From Scytonema sp. UIC 10036 (GTDB taxonomy: Bacteria > Cyanobacteriota > Cyanobacteriia > Cyanobacteriales > Nostocaceae), in assembly GCF_009725235.1 (NCBI RefSeq), contig NZ_WJFC01000028.1:30477-94476 (forward strand): 64,000 nt of DNA, given 5' to 3'. Made by a program: the position numbers and the translations under genes. The notes under the pieces are model-generated. The model did no database searches and was not told the origin of the DNA. It saw only the letters and a program-made list of their open reading frames with translations. Positions 28,154 through 37,018 of this stretch are shown here, piece after piece; the stretch's first letter is position 1; the number at the start of each line of letters is the position of its first letter.

Positions 28154-29056
28154 CTAAATCAATCGGTCAACCGCTTCTACCACCAGATCTTTGCTTACGC
28201 GATCGCGCAACCTAGCTTCTATGGCAATCTTTAAAGTTGCCGTACTGCTAGAACACGAACCGCAAGCACCTTGAAGCAGAACCTTCACGCGATCGCCTTC
28301 TACGTCATACAGTTCCACATCTCCCCCGTCGGCGATCAAAACGGGTCGAACTTCTTCATCAAGGACTTTTTGAATGAGTGCAATCTTTTGCACCGAGGTC
28401 AGTGGCTTTTGGGCAAACTGACTTGCAGTCCTTGGTTGTAGGGAATTATTTACAGGGGATGCGGATTCCTTCTGTACTAATGCAATTATATCATCAATTG
28501 CTGCCAAACAAGATCCGCATCCGCCACCAGCTTTTACATAATTTGTTACCTGTTCGGCGGTTGTTAAATTATTCTCTACAATAACGCGCCGAATTTTTGT
28601 ATCGCTGATACCAAAACAGGTACAAATTAGAGTTCCTTCATCATCATCGTCATGGGCTGCGAGAGGAATACCTCTATAATTATAGATAGCAGCTTCCAAT
28701 GCTTCTTGTCCCATAACCGAACAATGCATTTTTGCTTCTGGCAATCCACCAAGATAGCTAGCAATTTCTTTATTACTAATCTTAAGCGCTTCGTCTAAAG
28801 TTTTTCCTTTCACCAGGTCAACCAGAGCTTCAGAAGAAGCAATAGCGCTAGTACAACCAAAAGTTTGATAACGAGCTTCGAGAATTTTGTCAGTTTCTTC
28901 CTCTATTTTCAGATGCAATCTTAGAGCATCTCCACAAGCAATACTGCCTACTTCACCAACAGTAACTTTAACACCAGGTTCACCAGTTTCTTCCAAAACC
29001 CCTTGATTTTTGGGATTGTAGAAGAGATCCATTACTTTATCTGTGTAGTCCCACAT
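28154..29056 (-). CDS. nifU: NifU, Fe-S cluster scaffold
   Basis: 300 residues with all three NifU modules: N-terminal IscU-like scaffold (SIACGDALRL, FGCTSAIASS, KMHCSVMGQE for the transient cluster), central BFD-like [2Fe-2S] domain (LICTCFGISDTKI and AGGGCGSCLAAI) and C-terminal Nfu domain (QGACGSCSSSTATLK). It receives sulfur from NifS and builds [4Fe-4S] clusters for NifH, NifB and NifDK. It lies 109 bp downstream of nifS on the same strand. Confidence 0.97.
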   Translation of the reverse strand: MWDYTDKVMDLFYNPKNQGVLEETGEPGVKVTVGEVGSIACGDALRLHLKIEEETDKILEARYQTFGCTSAIASSEALVDLVKGKTLDEALKISNKEIASYLGGLPEAKMHCSVMGQEALEAAIYNYRGIPLAAHDDDDEGTLICTCFGISDTKIRRVIVENNLTTAEQVTNYVKAGGGCGSCLAAIDDIIALVQKESASPVNNSLQPRTASQFAQKPLTSVQKIALIQKVLDEEVRPVLIADGGDVELYDVEGDRVKVLLQGACGSCSSSTATLKIAIEARLRDRVSKDLVVEAVDRLI

Positions 29057-29065
29057 AGCCGATTT

Positions 29066-29160
29066 TAGATTGATTGTTAATTGCTAATTGCTAATGGCTA
29101 ATTGCTAATGGCTAATAGTTAATTGCGACTAACGACTAACGACTAACAACTAACCACTCA
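29066..29160. repeat. STRR-type array between nifS and nifU
   Basis: Several GCTAATG/GCTAATT units (29078-29110) followed by GACTAAC and AACTAAC units (29128-29158), again in complementary orientation. Confidence 0.7.
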
Positions 29161-29164
29161 CTAA

Positions 29165-30373
29165 TTACCGATGAGCCAAACTTTTTTCGTGTTCTTGCAG
29201 CCAACTTGCATTGTCACTCTTAAATGGAGAGAGTGTACGCAGATGTTCCACAATACCCGGCATTACTGCCAGAACTGCATCAATTTCGGCTTCTGTAGTG
29301 TAGCGGCAAAGACTAAAGCGAATGGAACCGTGCAAAATTGTATAGGGTAAACCCATTGCTCGCAAAACATGGGAGGGTTCCAAAGAGCCAGAACTGCAAG
29401 CAGAACCAGATGAAGCACAAATACCGTATTTGTTGAGAGAGAGCAGAATTGCTTCGCCTTCGATAAACTTGAAGCCAATGTTGGTTGTATTTGGCAATCT
29501 TTGGCTTATATCGCCGTTGACTTCACAATCTGGAATTTGAGCGAGAAGAGTTTGTTCGAGGCGATCGCGCAACTGCTTTTCTCTGGTTGTTGCTTCCTCT
29601 AGATGTAATAATTCTAATTCAGCTGCTTTGCCTAATGCAACGACTCCTGGAACATTTTCTGTGCCTCCGCGTCTTCCGCGTTGTTGTCCTCCACCCACAA
29701 TCATGGGACGGAATCTAACTCCACGACGCACATACAAAGCACCAATACCCTTGGGTGCGTGAATCTTATGACCCGACATGGTTAACATATCAATGGTGCT
29801 AGTCTTCATATTCATGGGAATTTTGCCCACAGCTTGGACTGCATCCACATGGAACAGAGCACCGTACTCCTTCACCCGCATCCCAATTTGTTCGATGGGG
29901 AACACAGTACCCGTTTCATTATTAGCATACATGATTGTCACGAGAGCAGTGTTACCTGTAAGCGAAGCTTCCAGTTCATTTAAATCCAACTGTCCCTGAC
30001 GATTAACAGACAAATAAGTAACTGAATAACCTTGAGATTCTAATTGCTTGCAGACATTCAAGACTGCAGGATGTTCGACTTGCGTTGTGATAATGTGACG
30101 CTTGTCAGGTTGTGCTAACAATGCAGCACGGATAGCAGCATTGTCACCTTCAGTACCGCCACTTGTAAAGACAATCTCAGATTCATCAGCACCCAAGAGA
30201 GCAGCAACCTGTTCGCGTCCTTGTTGAACTGCTTTACCAACCTGCCCACCAAAAGTGTGCATACTAGAAGGATTACCGTAATAATCAGTTAAGAAAGGCA
30301 ACATTGCCCCTACAACTTCTGGATCTACTTTTGTGGTAGCATTATTATCCAGATAAATACAATCTTTTAGCAT
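29165..30373 (-). CDS. nifS: NifS, cysteine desulfurase
   Basis: 402 residues from the ATG at 30373 (MLKDCIYLDNNATTKVDPEV); a TTG three codons upstream is less likely. PLP-lysine lies in MSGHKIHAPKG, and the catalytic persulfide cysteine in SSGSACSSGSLEPSHV, with HVDAVQAVG for cofactor contact. It releases sulfur from cysteine for NifU. Standard position between fdxN and nifU. Length is normal for NifS/IscS class I enzymes. Confidence 0.97.
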   Translation of the reverse strand: MLKDCIYLDNNATTKVDPEVVGAMLPFLTDYYGNPSSMHTFGGQVGKAVQQGREQVAALLGADESEIVFTSGGTEGDNAAIRAALLAQPDKRHIITTQVEHPAVLNVCKQLESQGYSVTYLSVNRQGQLDLNELEASLTGNTALVTIMYANNETGTVFPIEQIGMRVKEYGALFHVDAVQAVGKIPMNMKTSTIDMLTMSGHKIHAPKGIGALYVRRGVRFRPMIVGGGQQRGRRGGTENVPGVVALGKAAELELLHLEEATTREKQLRDRLEQTLLAQIPDCEVNGDISQRLPNTTNIGFKFIEGEAILLSLNKYGICASSGSACSSGSLEPSHVLRAMGLPYTILHGSIRFSLCRYTTEAEIDAVLAVMPGIVEHLRTLSPFKSDNASWLQEHEKSLAHR

Positions 30374-30404
30374 TGCTTCCAACTTTGTAAGATAAGGAAT
30401 TGTT

Positions 30405-30497
30405 GATGGTTAGTGGTTAGTGGTTAGTGGTTAGTAGTTAATAGTTATTTATTCAACTAACAACTAACAACTAACAACCAACAACTAACAACTAACA
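30405..30497. repeat. STRR-type array between fdxN and nifS
   Basis: Four TTAGTGG-type units (30408-30435), an AT-rich loop, then seven AACTAAC/AACCAAC units (30455-30497), self-complementary. It overlaps the last codons of fdxN. Confidence 0.75.
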
Positions 30498-30820
30498 TTT
30501 TTTTCTAATTGTCTGGAAAACTGCTGTGAATAATAGTCAAACCAGTTTTCCCAATAATCTTGTTTTTTTGTTAATTTTGCGAGTAGTTGATTGTAAGTAG
30601 CAAACCAGCACTCCCAGTAATCGCTAGTTTCTTTAACGCAACCATTACAGGTTGGACAACCTGCCACACACTGAGGAACAGTATAGGCAGTACCAACACA
30701 ATTAGTGCAGAGATTGGGGTCAATCCAGTGCCGACCATCAACAATCTTGATTGCATTAACAGGACACGCAGAGATACACAGTTTGCAAGAAATGCACTTG
30801 CTGGTTATCTTGTAAGACAT
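30485..30820 (-). CDS. fdxN: FdxN, bacterial-type 2[4Fe-4S] ferredoxin
   Basis: 111 residues. Two cluster motifs are visible: CISCKLCISACP and CTNCVGTAYTVPQCVAGCP with later CNGC. The C-terminal tail (YWECWFATYNQLLAKL) is typical of nif-linked FdxN. It probably supplies electrons for NifB or nitrogenase cofactor synthesis. The gene is uninterrupted, so the fdxN element known from Anabaena 7120 is absent. Its last few codons come from the adjoining repeat array, which may explain the C-terminus KNVSC. Confidence 0.95.
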   Translation of the reverse strand: MSYKITSKCISCKLCISACPVNAIKIVDGRHWIDPNLCTNCVGTAYTVPQCVAGCPTCNGCVKETSDYWECWFATYNQLLAKLTKKQDYWENWFDYYSQQFSRQLEKNVSC

Positions 30821-30877
30821 GACTTTTCCCCGGAATAGTAAGAGACTTCAATTTGGGAAATGGGTACTGGATAATGG

Positions 30878-30975
30878 GCATTGGTTGGTGGTTGGTGGTT
30901 AGTGGTTGGTGGTTAATAGTTATTTATTCAACTAACAACTAACCACCAACAACTAACAACTAACAACTAACAACT
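30878..30975. repeat. STRR-type array between nifB and fdxN
   Basis: GGTTGGT/GGTTAGT units (30881-30915) and AACTAAC/AACCACC units (30929-30975) in complementary orientation. The array runs into the last codons of nifB, so the NifB C-terminus is partly repeat-encoded. Confidence 0.75.
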
Positions 30976-32420
30976 TGCAAGTATTGCTTGTAAAACTCAA
31001 GAGCCGAGACTTCGATAGAATCGTAAGCTTCATAGACTTGGACTCCAAGGTTTTGCAGTTTTTCTTTAGGACCATCACCAATTTTGGAAACCAGTACTGC
31101 TTTACAATCAGCGATGGATTGGATGATATTTTCCAGAGTGGCTTTCTCTCCGTAACCGCCTTGGCAGTAGTGGTCAACTTTGCGATGTCCTACATAGCGA
31201 ACTGCATGACCGTCAACTTCATAAACCTGGAATTCTTTGGCATGACCGAAGTGTTGGTTAACCAATCCACCACCCTTTGTTGCAACAGCAACTAGGATTT
31301 TTGGATTGTTTTGTTGCAAAGCCGAGCTGTTGTTGGTCTCAGCATTTGCCTTGGCTTTAGCTGCTTTCAATTCTGACTTAAACTTCTCAATACCTGCAAG
31401 AACTTCTTGGCGCTTTTGTGGATCGTATTCAGGAGCCATCTCCATGAATTTATCCTTGGTAAATTCTAAGCTGCGGTCTTCACCTAATAAACCAACTGCA
31501 TCTGCACGGCACTGACGGCAATGACGCATCATTTTCATATTACCAGCGCAATTATCTTGCACTGCTTTCAATTCTACAGGTGTGGGACCGCGCTGACCCG
31601 TTAAGCCAAAGTGAGTGCCGTGTTCTGGTGCAGAAATTAACGGCATAATATTGTGCAGAAACGCACCTTTTTCACGAATAACTTTATTAACTTCTAATAG
31701 GTGCTCATCATTAATACCCGGAATCATCACCGAGTTAACTTTACACAAAATATCAGCTTCTTTCAGGGCTTGCAGACCTTCCATCTGCTTTTCATGCAAA
31801 ATTTTAACCCCTTCGATGCCTCTATAACGCTTGCGCTTGTAGTGAACCCAAGGATAAATTTTTGCTCCAATTTCAGGGTCCACCATATTAATGGTGATAG
31901 TAACGTGGTCTACATTTAGTTGTTTGATCCGGTCAATATATTCAGGAAGCATCAAACCATTAGTTGACAGGCAAAGCTTGATTTCTGGGGCTTTCTCTGC
32001 AATCAACTCAAAGGTACGGAAGGTTTTTTCTGGATTTGCAAGTGGATCGCCAGGACCTGCAATTCCCAAGACAGTGAGTTGGGGAATTTTACCTGCAATG
32101 ACCAGAACTTTGTGTGCTGCTTCCTCTGGGGTGAGTAGTTCGCTGACAACACCGGGGCGGCTTTCGTTCGCACAATCATACTTGCGATTGCAGTAGTTGC
32201 ACTGAATGTTACAGGCTGGAGCAACTGCAACGTGCATTCTGGCATAATGATGATGAGCTTCCTCACTGTAACAAGGATGGGTTTCGATCCGTTGTTTCAG
32301 CTTTTCATCTATTTCCGGAGTTGCGCTGGTACTACCGCATCCACTACCACAACCACTGGATTTAGATTGAGTTGTCTGCTCCGTAATGAGGGGGGTAACG
32401 AGTCCTGTTGACTGTGTCAT
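30960..32420 (-). CDS. nifB: NifB, radical SAM FeMo-cofactor synthase
   Basis: 486 residues from the ATG at 32420; a TTG four codons upstream is an alternative. The N-terminus is Cys/Gly/Ser-rich ([15 protein letters not shown]), the radical SAM motif is [14 protein letters not shown], followed by [14 protein letters not shown] and [15 protein letters not shown]-terminal NifX/NafY-like domain begins near residue 375 ([20 protein letters not shown]). NifB fuses two [4Fe-4S] clusters with a carbide to form NifB-co, the committed step to FeMo-co. First gene of the nif cluster, with a long leader upstream. Confidence 0.97.
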   Translation of the reverse strand: MTQSTGLVTPLITEQTTQSKSSGCGSGCGSTSATPEIDEKLKQRIETHPCYSEEAHHHYARMHVAVAPACNIQCNYCNRKYDCANESRPGVVSELLTPEEAAHKVLVIAGKIPQLTVLGIAGPGDPLANPEKTFRTFELIAEKAPEIKLCLSTNGLMLPEYIDRIKQLNVDHVTITINMVDPEIGAKIYPWVHYKRKRYRGIEGVKILHEKQMEGLQALKEADILCKVNSVMIPGINDEHLLEVNKVIREKGAFLHNIMPLISAPEHGTHFGLTGQRGPTPVELKAVQDNCAGNMKMMRHCRQCRADAVGLLGEDRSLEFTKDKFMEMAPEYDPQKRQEVLAGIEKFKSELKAAKAKANAETNNSSALQQNNPKILVAVATKGGGLVNQHFGHAKEFQVYEVDGHAVRYVGHRKVDHYCQGGYGEKATLENIIQSIADCKAVLVSKIGDGPKEKLQNLGVQVYEAYDSIEVSALEFYKQYLQVVSC

Positions 32421-32877
32421 TGAATTTCGCAATCTTTCACATAAAGTCAGGAGTCAAAAGCCAAAAGTCAAAAGTAAAAAGGCAGCCTTTGTACTTTTCA
32501 GTTTTAACTTTTAACTGTGTTGCCTGTGGCAGATGTTGTCACAACCTATGTGTTAAGGAATGGAAGCCGCGTATTGGACTTACGCCACAAACCCTTGTTT
32601 CTTAGCTGGTGTGTGTCAAAAGCTCTGAGACTTGGGTAAATTGCGGGTCAATCCGCGACTTCGGTTCACAGGGGCATGGTGCTATCTCATCCCTCCACTC
32701 ACTCTAGTGCGCTGTTGTTAGCGCATTAAGTGTTGGCGATACTTGATTTATATCAGTCGTTTTCAAGGGGGGTGGTGAGTATGCCTCGGATAGAATTTAT
32801 TGGATTGATTGGTTTTGTACTCAAAACTGAAAACCCAAATCACTACAGCATTTCGGGATTCAAAAAAATTTTTTTCA

Positions 32878-32922
32878 GGTAGGGGTACTAGAATTTTGGG
32901 GTAGGGGTTCTAGTATTTATGG
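32878..32922. promoter_or_regulatory. Two tandem 22-bp repeats upstream of nifB
   Basis: GGTAGGGGTACTAGAATTTT at 32878 and GGTAGGGGTTCTAGTATTTA at 32900 recur at exactly 22 bp, two helical turns, about 460 bp before the nifB ATG. This suits cooperative binding by a regulator; CnfR (PatB), which activates nifB in cyanobacteria, is a candidate. Inference only. Confidence 0.45.
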
Positions 32923-33424
32923 AAATGGGGACAAGTATTTCTGTACTCACCCAAAGTTTCTTCCCAGCAACGGTTTCAGGGAAATCTTAACTTGTTTAGA
33001 GCTACTTCATCTTGTACTCAAAGGCTGATGCGATCGCGTAAGAGCAAGCCGTACTCGGCTTATCGCACTTGAAGCATCGCCAAAGGGTAGATTCAGAGCT
33101 TGGAAATCTGGAGCAACGTGGATGTGTTTACTCCAGAGATTTGCGAAATTCAATTCTGTATCTAACCTATCATTTTTTTCCCAGGAAAAATGCCGTTCAT
33201 ATTTTTTTAATCCTGCGTAAATTTTTGTGTCCTCCTATCAAACAGCAGATTTTCTCATTAAAATTAGGATGAGCTAAAGCTCAAATAGTTATGAGATTCG
33301 GGTTTTTTCTTGCTTTTGGCTGCTTATATTGAGATTTTATACTAGTTAATAGGGTTTGAACAAACCCATTTTGTCAAAATGCCTAGCGAATGGAATTCGC
33401 GGCTATAGAAAAGAAGTCCGCCTG

Positions 33425-33595
33425 CGCGGACTTCTTTTCTCGTTCCCAGGCAGAGCCTGGGAATGCATTCCTAGAGGCTCTGCCTCCAGTAATAAGATCG
33501 AGGCGATCGCAGCCAGAGAGATTGCTTTAGGGATTTCCAAGAAATAAATTGTCCATCTTGTGGGACGGGCGTCTCGCTCGCACCACAAGAAATTT
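33425..33595. repeat. Cyanobacterial interspersed repeats (two types)
   Basis: TTCCCAGGCAGAGCCTGGGAA (33442-33462) followed by a GAGGCTCTGCCTC inverted repeat (33474-33486) is the widespread repeat whose translation reads FPGRAWECIPRGSASS. Next to it, CTTGTGGGACGGGCGTC (33556 onward) is another common dispersed repeat. The first type also occurs at 2712-2732. Confidence 0.65.
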
Positions 33596-34071
33596 TGGGA
33601 GATTTTTTTATTTGGAAGTCCCTTACTCCGCTATCACCGCATTTGCAATGACACACCTACAAGATTTGAAATTTTGCTTGACAAACTCCGACATTGAAAA
33701 AATCTTGCTCCTCGTCACAACAGGTCACTTCTGGAAATAAAGAAGGAGCCAATGTGCCGTTACGTGCAGTACCTACAGCGTTGGTCATAAATTTCCAAGA
33801 TGTTGCGATGTTAAAACTTAAGGGTAGTCACAACAGTTAGCATTCGGGCAACAAAAGTACTACCGGCTTGCGTTTGGCTGCCAAAACTAGTACGTCGCTA
33901 GATGACCGCAGGAAGTATTGCTCTTTCTGCAGCATTATTCGTTGGTTCTACACCCTCAACATCGACAAACAACCATAAAGCAGGTTCAACTTGTAAAGAA
34001 AACAGCCTTGCTGGAGCAGATGGCATTGATGGTGCAATATGGTGGGGGCTTCAACCCACCACGCGACTTCC

Positions 34072-34098
34072 GCTCAACGGGGGTTCCTCCCGTTGAGC
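34072..34098. repeat. Hairpin repeat downstream of the hydrolase gene
   Basis: GCTCAACGGG, 7-nt loop, CCCGTTGAGC. It lies 26 bp beyond the stop of the minus-strand gene 34124-35929. No T-run follows on either strand, so it is a dispersed hairpin rather than a clear terminator. Confidence 0.55.
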
Positions 34099-34123
34099 AC
34101 CTGGCTCACTAATTGTTCGCCAT

Positions 34124-35929
34124 CTAGCCGTCTAACTGCATAACATTTATAGATTGGTTTTTACCTGTCCATCCCAATAGCAGATTCTTGTCAAACACAG
34201 CCAAAGAAGGGCCAGCAGAAATGCTTTCTTCTGCCCTTACATTAGACCAGTTTTTGCCATCACTAGATGAGGTAATACAAAGAGATTTGTCTGCATCAGT
34301 CGCTCTAAAAGCTAAAAAAAGTTGGTTGTTAAACACAGTCAGACAAGGGCCAGCAGAAGTGGTTTGTCCTGGCACTCTCTGTCCGTTAGACCAGTTTTTA
34401 CCATTACTAGATGTAGCAATACAAAGAGAGTTCTCTGCATCAGTCGCTTTGAAAGCTAAATAAAGTTGATTGTTAAACACCGCCAAAGCCGGGGCAGCAG
34501 AAGTGGTTTGTTCTGGCACTCTCTGTGCCTCAGACCAGTTTTTGCCATCACTAGACGAAGTAACCCAAATATAATTGGCGGCTTCATTCGCCTTGTAGGC
34601 TAGATAAAGCTGATTGTTAAACACCGCCAAGGCAAACTGTTCAGGAGTTGATTGCAAGGGAATTGCCAGTTTAGACCTTTCAATCGCAGCCAAATGTGCT
34701 TCTGCTACTTCTGATTCTTTGTAGTTTTCATGACCGTCAATTATCTCTCGGCAGTCAAGACTAACAAAGCGCTTACCATAATCTCTGTAATTGACTTTTT
34801 TACCCTTCTTTAGGGTCAAAATCTTATAATTACCTGATAACCCCAGGAACCCTTTTTGTCCCATAGTGTCAAATACATTGACACTCTTTAATGTCAAATC
34901 CTTATCAGTGTAGGTGCATACTATTGGGCCACTAACCCATCTATTAATTTGACTTTCCTCTAATTTTGCGTCAAAGTCACTTATTGGTAAGTAATCTAGT
35001 TTAGGGTTAGCAGATAATGGAGATTGAATAAAAAAGACCGTTTTTATAGGTGCTGCTAACTCATTTAGCGCTCCCCTAATCACAACAGTACCCAGGCTAT
35101 GAGCAACAAGGTGAATATTAAGTTTATTATGTTTAGTTGCTAGAGCATTTAAAAAAGAAGCAACTCCTGTTTTACCAAGAGATGCTGCTCTCAATAATGC
35201 TGTGTCAAAATTAGTCCATATTGGTAACAACAATTTAGCTAAATCATCTCCTAGAGAGAAACTAGCAATTGCTGAAGGCCATATAACTCCACATACTGCA
35301 ATGCTCTCATGATTATAGCCCTTGCATTTTTTAATCTGTTCTAAATATCTTTGGTAAATATCCGTTGCTTCTTTTCTTGTATTGTTCATTCCATGAATGA
35401 AAACAATCAAATCAGTAACTTCTTTTAGATTATTTAATTTACTAATTACTTTATCTGTCAGTTTCGGCTCAATAAGTTGACCAGCCTTATTAAATTCAAC
35501 TTGTATGTAGGGATAAGAATAATCTTTAATGTTGCGAACTAAATTGTTTATTGATACTTCGATATTCTTTGATATAATATCGCAGTCAATAGATAATTGC
35601 TCGTCCTTATAATCAATACAATCGCATATATACCCAGTTTTCACACTAGCTTTAAATTTTATTTTAGCTAACTCTTTTGCTGTGGAAACTTCTATCAACT
35701 TCATTGTAAACTCACTATCTTGAAAAGCACATGAGCCACTAGCTTCTGCTTCAAGGTACTGCTTACCTCCTTTGTATGGCAATTCTGTTTCTCGAGGTAT
35801 CAATCCAGAAATAGGTTCGAAATTTGATCCCTGGTCGCCACCTCTAAACATACACACGACATTTTCATAGGAAATTTTTAGATTGATTCCTGAATTATTT
35901 TTAATGGAAATGTTAGTACCTAAACCCAT
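34124..35929 (-). CDS. Alpha/beta hydrolase (DUF900-like) with C-terminal beta-propeller-like repeats
   Basis: 601 residues. Residues 1-100: a beta-sandwich-like domain (NISIKNNSGINLKISYENVV) of unknown type. Residues about 170-330: an alpha/beta hydrolase with oxyanion region VFIHGMNN and nucleophile in LVAHSLGTVVIRG, as in lipases and DUF900. Residues about 430-601: four repeats of about 46 residues (PALAVFNNQLYLAFKATDAE, SSNGKNWSNGQRVPGQTTSA), resembling sialidase/PLL-type propeller blades that bind sugars. No signal peptide. It lies on the opposite strand to the PI-PLC gene. A lipid- or glycoconjugate-directed enzyme is likely; substrate unknown. Confidence 0.7.
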   Translation of the reverse strand: MGLGTNISIKNNSGINLKISYENVVCMFRGGDQGSNFEPISGLIPRETELPYKGGKQYLEAEASGSCAFQDSEFTMKLIEVSTAKELAKIKFKASVKTGYICDCIDYKDEQLSIDCDIISKNIEVSINNLVRNIKDYSYPYIQVEFNKAGQLIEPKLTDKVISKLNNLKEVTDLIVFIHGMNNTRKEATDIYQRYLEQIKKCKGYNHESIAVCGVIWPSAIASFSLGDDLAKLLLPIWTNFDTALLRAASLGKTGVASFLNALATKHNKLNIHLVAHSLGTVVIRGALNELAAPIKTVFFIQSPLSANPKLDYLPISDFDAKLEESQINRWVSGPIVCTYTDKDLTLKSVNVFDTMGQKGFLGLSGNYKILTLKKGKKVNYRDYGKRFVSLDCREIIDGHENYKESEVAEAHLAAIERSKLAIPLQSTPEQFALAVFNNQLYLAYKANEAANYIWVTSSSDGKNWSEAQRVPEQTTSAAPALAVFNNQLYLAFKATDAENSLCIATSSNGKNWSNGQRVPGQTTSAGPCLTVFNNQLFLAFRATDADKSLCITSSSDGKNWSNVRAEESISAGPSLAVFDKNLLLGWTGKNQSINVMQLDG

Positions 35930-37018
35930 TTTTACCTCTCGTTCTTTACGCTAAATGATTCTCAATTTTCAATTATCTTAAGTGAATTATCTCTTAATTA
36001 GCCTTCTTCTATTGATGTTTAGATGAAACAGTTTTGTAAAATGTACCAACCTTTGAATTAGGCAATTAGTAATAATTCAGGATGTGGTCATCGCCCTTAG
36101 CCATCAAGTTATTACATTACATATAATTGCTTGATTATTCACCAGTATTTTTACTGAAAATATACATAGCTGAGGCTATCCAGTTTTTCAACAGGATATT
36201 TACCTTTTTAACAACAGGCTACAAGAAGGTCAAGGAAGAGGCAGCTTTGCTGGGAGCAGGGAGCGGAGAGGAAACTCCACAAATAAATATGTTCGCATGA
36301 ATGGGGGATGAGGGGTTTGGGAGAACTTCCACGAATAAATTCGGGGGCGCTATACCGATTGCACTTGTAGCGGGGGCTTCCCCAAAAAGAGGACTTGGAG
36401 CAGGGAGCTTCGGAGCAGGGAGAAAACCCACACCTTGTCAAGAACTGCACCCCTGCATGGTTCGGTCAATAGGTTAATAAGTACTTGGGGTTGACTCTAC
36501 CCTTCCTGGGGAAGATTAGCTGTGCTTCTAACGTGGGCGCGATCAAAGAGAAATTTTTCAGATGCACCAGTTTTTCTACCTCACTTTTCGGAGAACAACA
36601 ATCGCTTTACCCTAATTTTGCTCTTAACCGAGAGGTATTGAGGGTCTGTGTTCAAGCACACCCCTTATTTTTTCGTTGACGCTGCGGCTATTTAGTCTAA
36701 ACTCCAGTTTACACAGTGATAGCAATTATTAAGAAATAAAATAAATCTATATTTTTTTTTCAGTATAAATACTGTAGACTTAGCAACTTAATAAATTTAA
36801 TCTGTTTGTTGGAGATGATTGAAAACAAAAGATTTTAGCTCTACAAGTTTAGTTATAGTAACATCAACACAAAGTAGAAACTATTATAAAGCAGGCTTTT
36901 TAGCAATCTTAAATAGTTACTTTAGTGAGACTATGAACTACTAGCTTTTTACTCATCTCTTAAATCCTCTCTTAATTAGATGAGGTTTTTTAGTGTATAA
37001 ACCTAAATAGAGAAATTT
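35930..37018. other. Intergenic stretch with GC-rich repeat debris
   Basis: The centre (36230-36430) holds repeats of the AGCAGGGAGC type and GGGGGATGAGGGGTTTGGGAG, frequent in Nostocales spacers. The outer parts are AT-rich. Short frames here (36208-36450, 36485-36679) show no family resemblance and are rejected. The promoter for the PI-PLC-like gene should be within 36700-37018. Confidence 0.45.

Larger units (their letters stand above)
32421..34123. other. Repeat-rich nifB upstream region without confident genes
   Basis: About 1.7 kb. It contains GTCAAAAG/CCAAAAG units (32450-32480), a 22-bp tandem repeat at 32878-32922, a 63-codon frame at 33356-33547 that is only a translated interspersed repeat, and hairpin repeats at 33440-33465, 33556-33590 and 34072-34098. 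The nifB promoter should lie in 32421-32950. No RNA gene or protein family was recognised. Confidence 0.5.

Noticed and set aside
30485..30820. Possible fdxN element as in Anabaena 7120
   Set aside because: fdxN is uninterrupted with both cluster motifs; no xisF/xisH/xisI genes nearby.
32781..32883. 33-codon plus-strand frame upstream of nifB
   Set aside because: Short, no relatives recognised, runs into the tandem repeat.
33356..33547. 63-codon plus-strand frame
   Set aside because: Mostly a translated dispersed repeat (FPGRAWECIPRG); not a gene.
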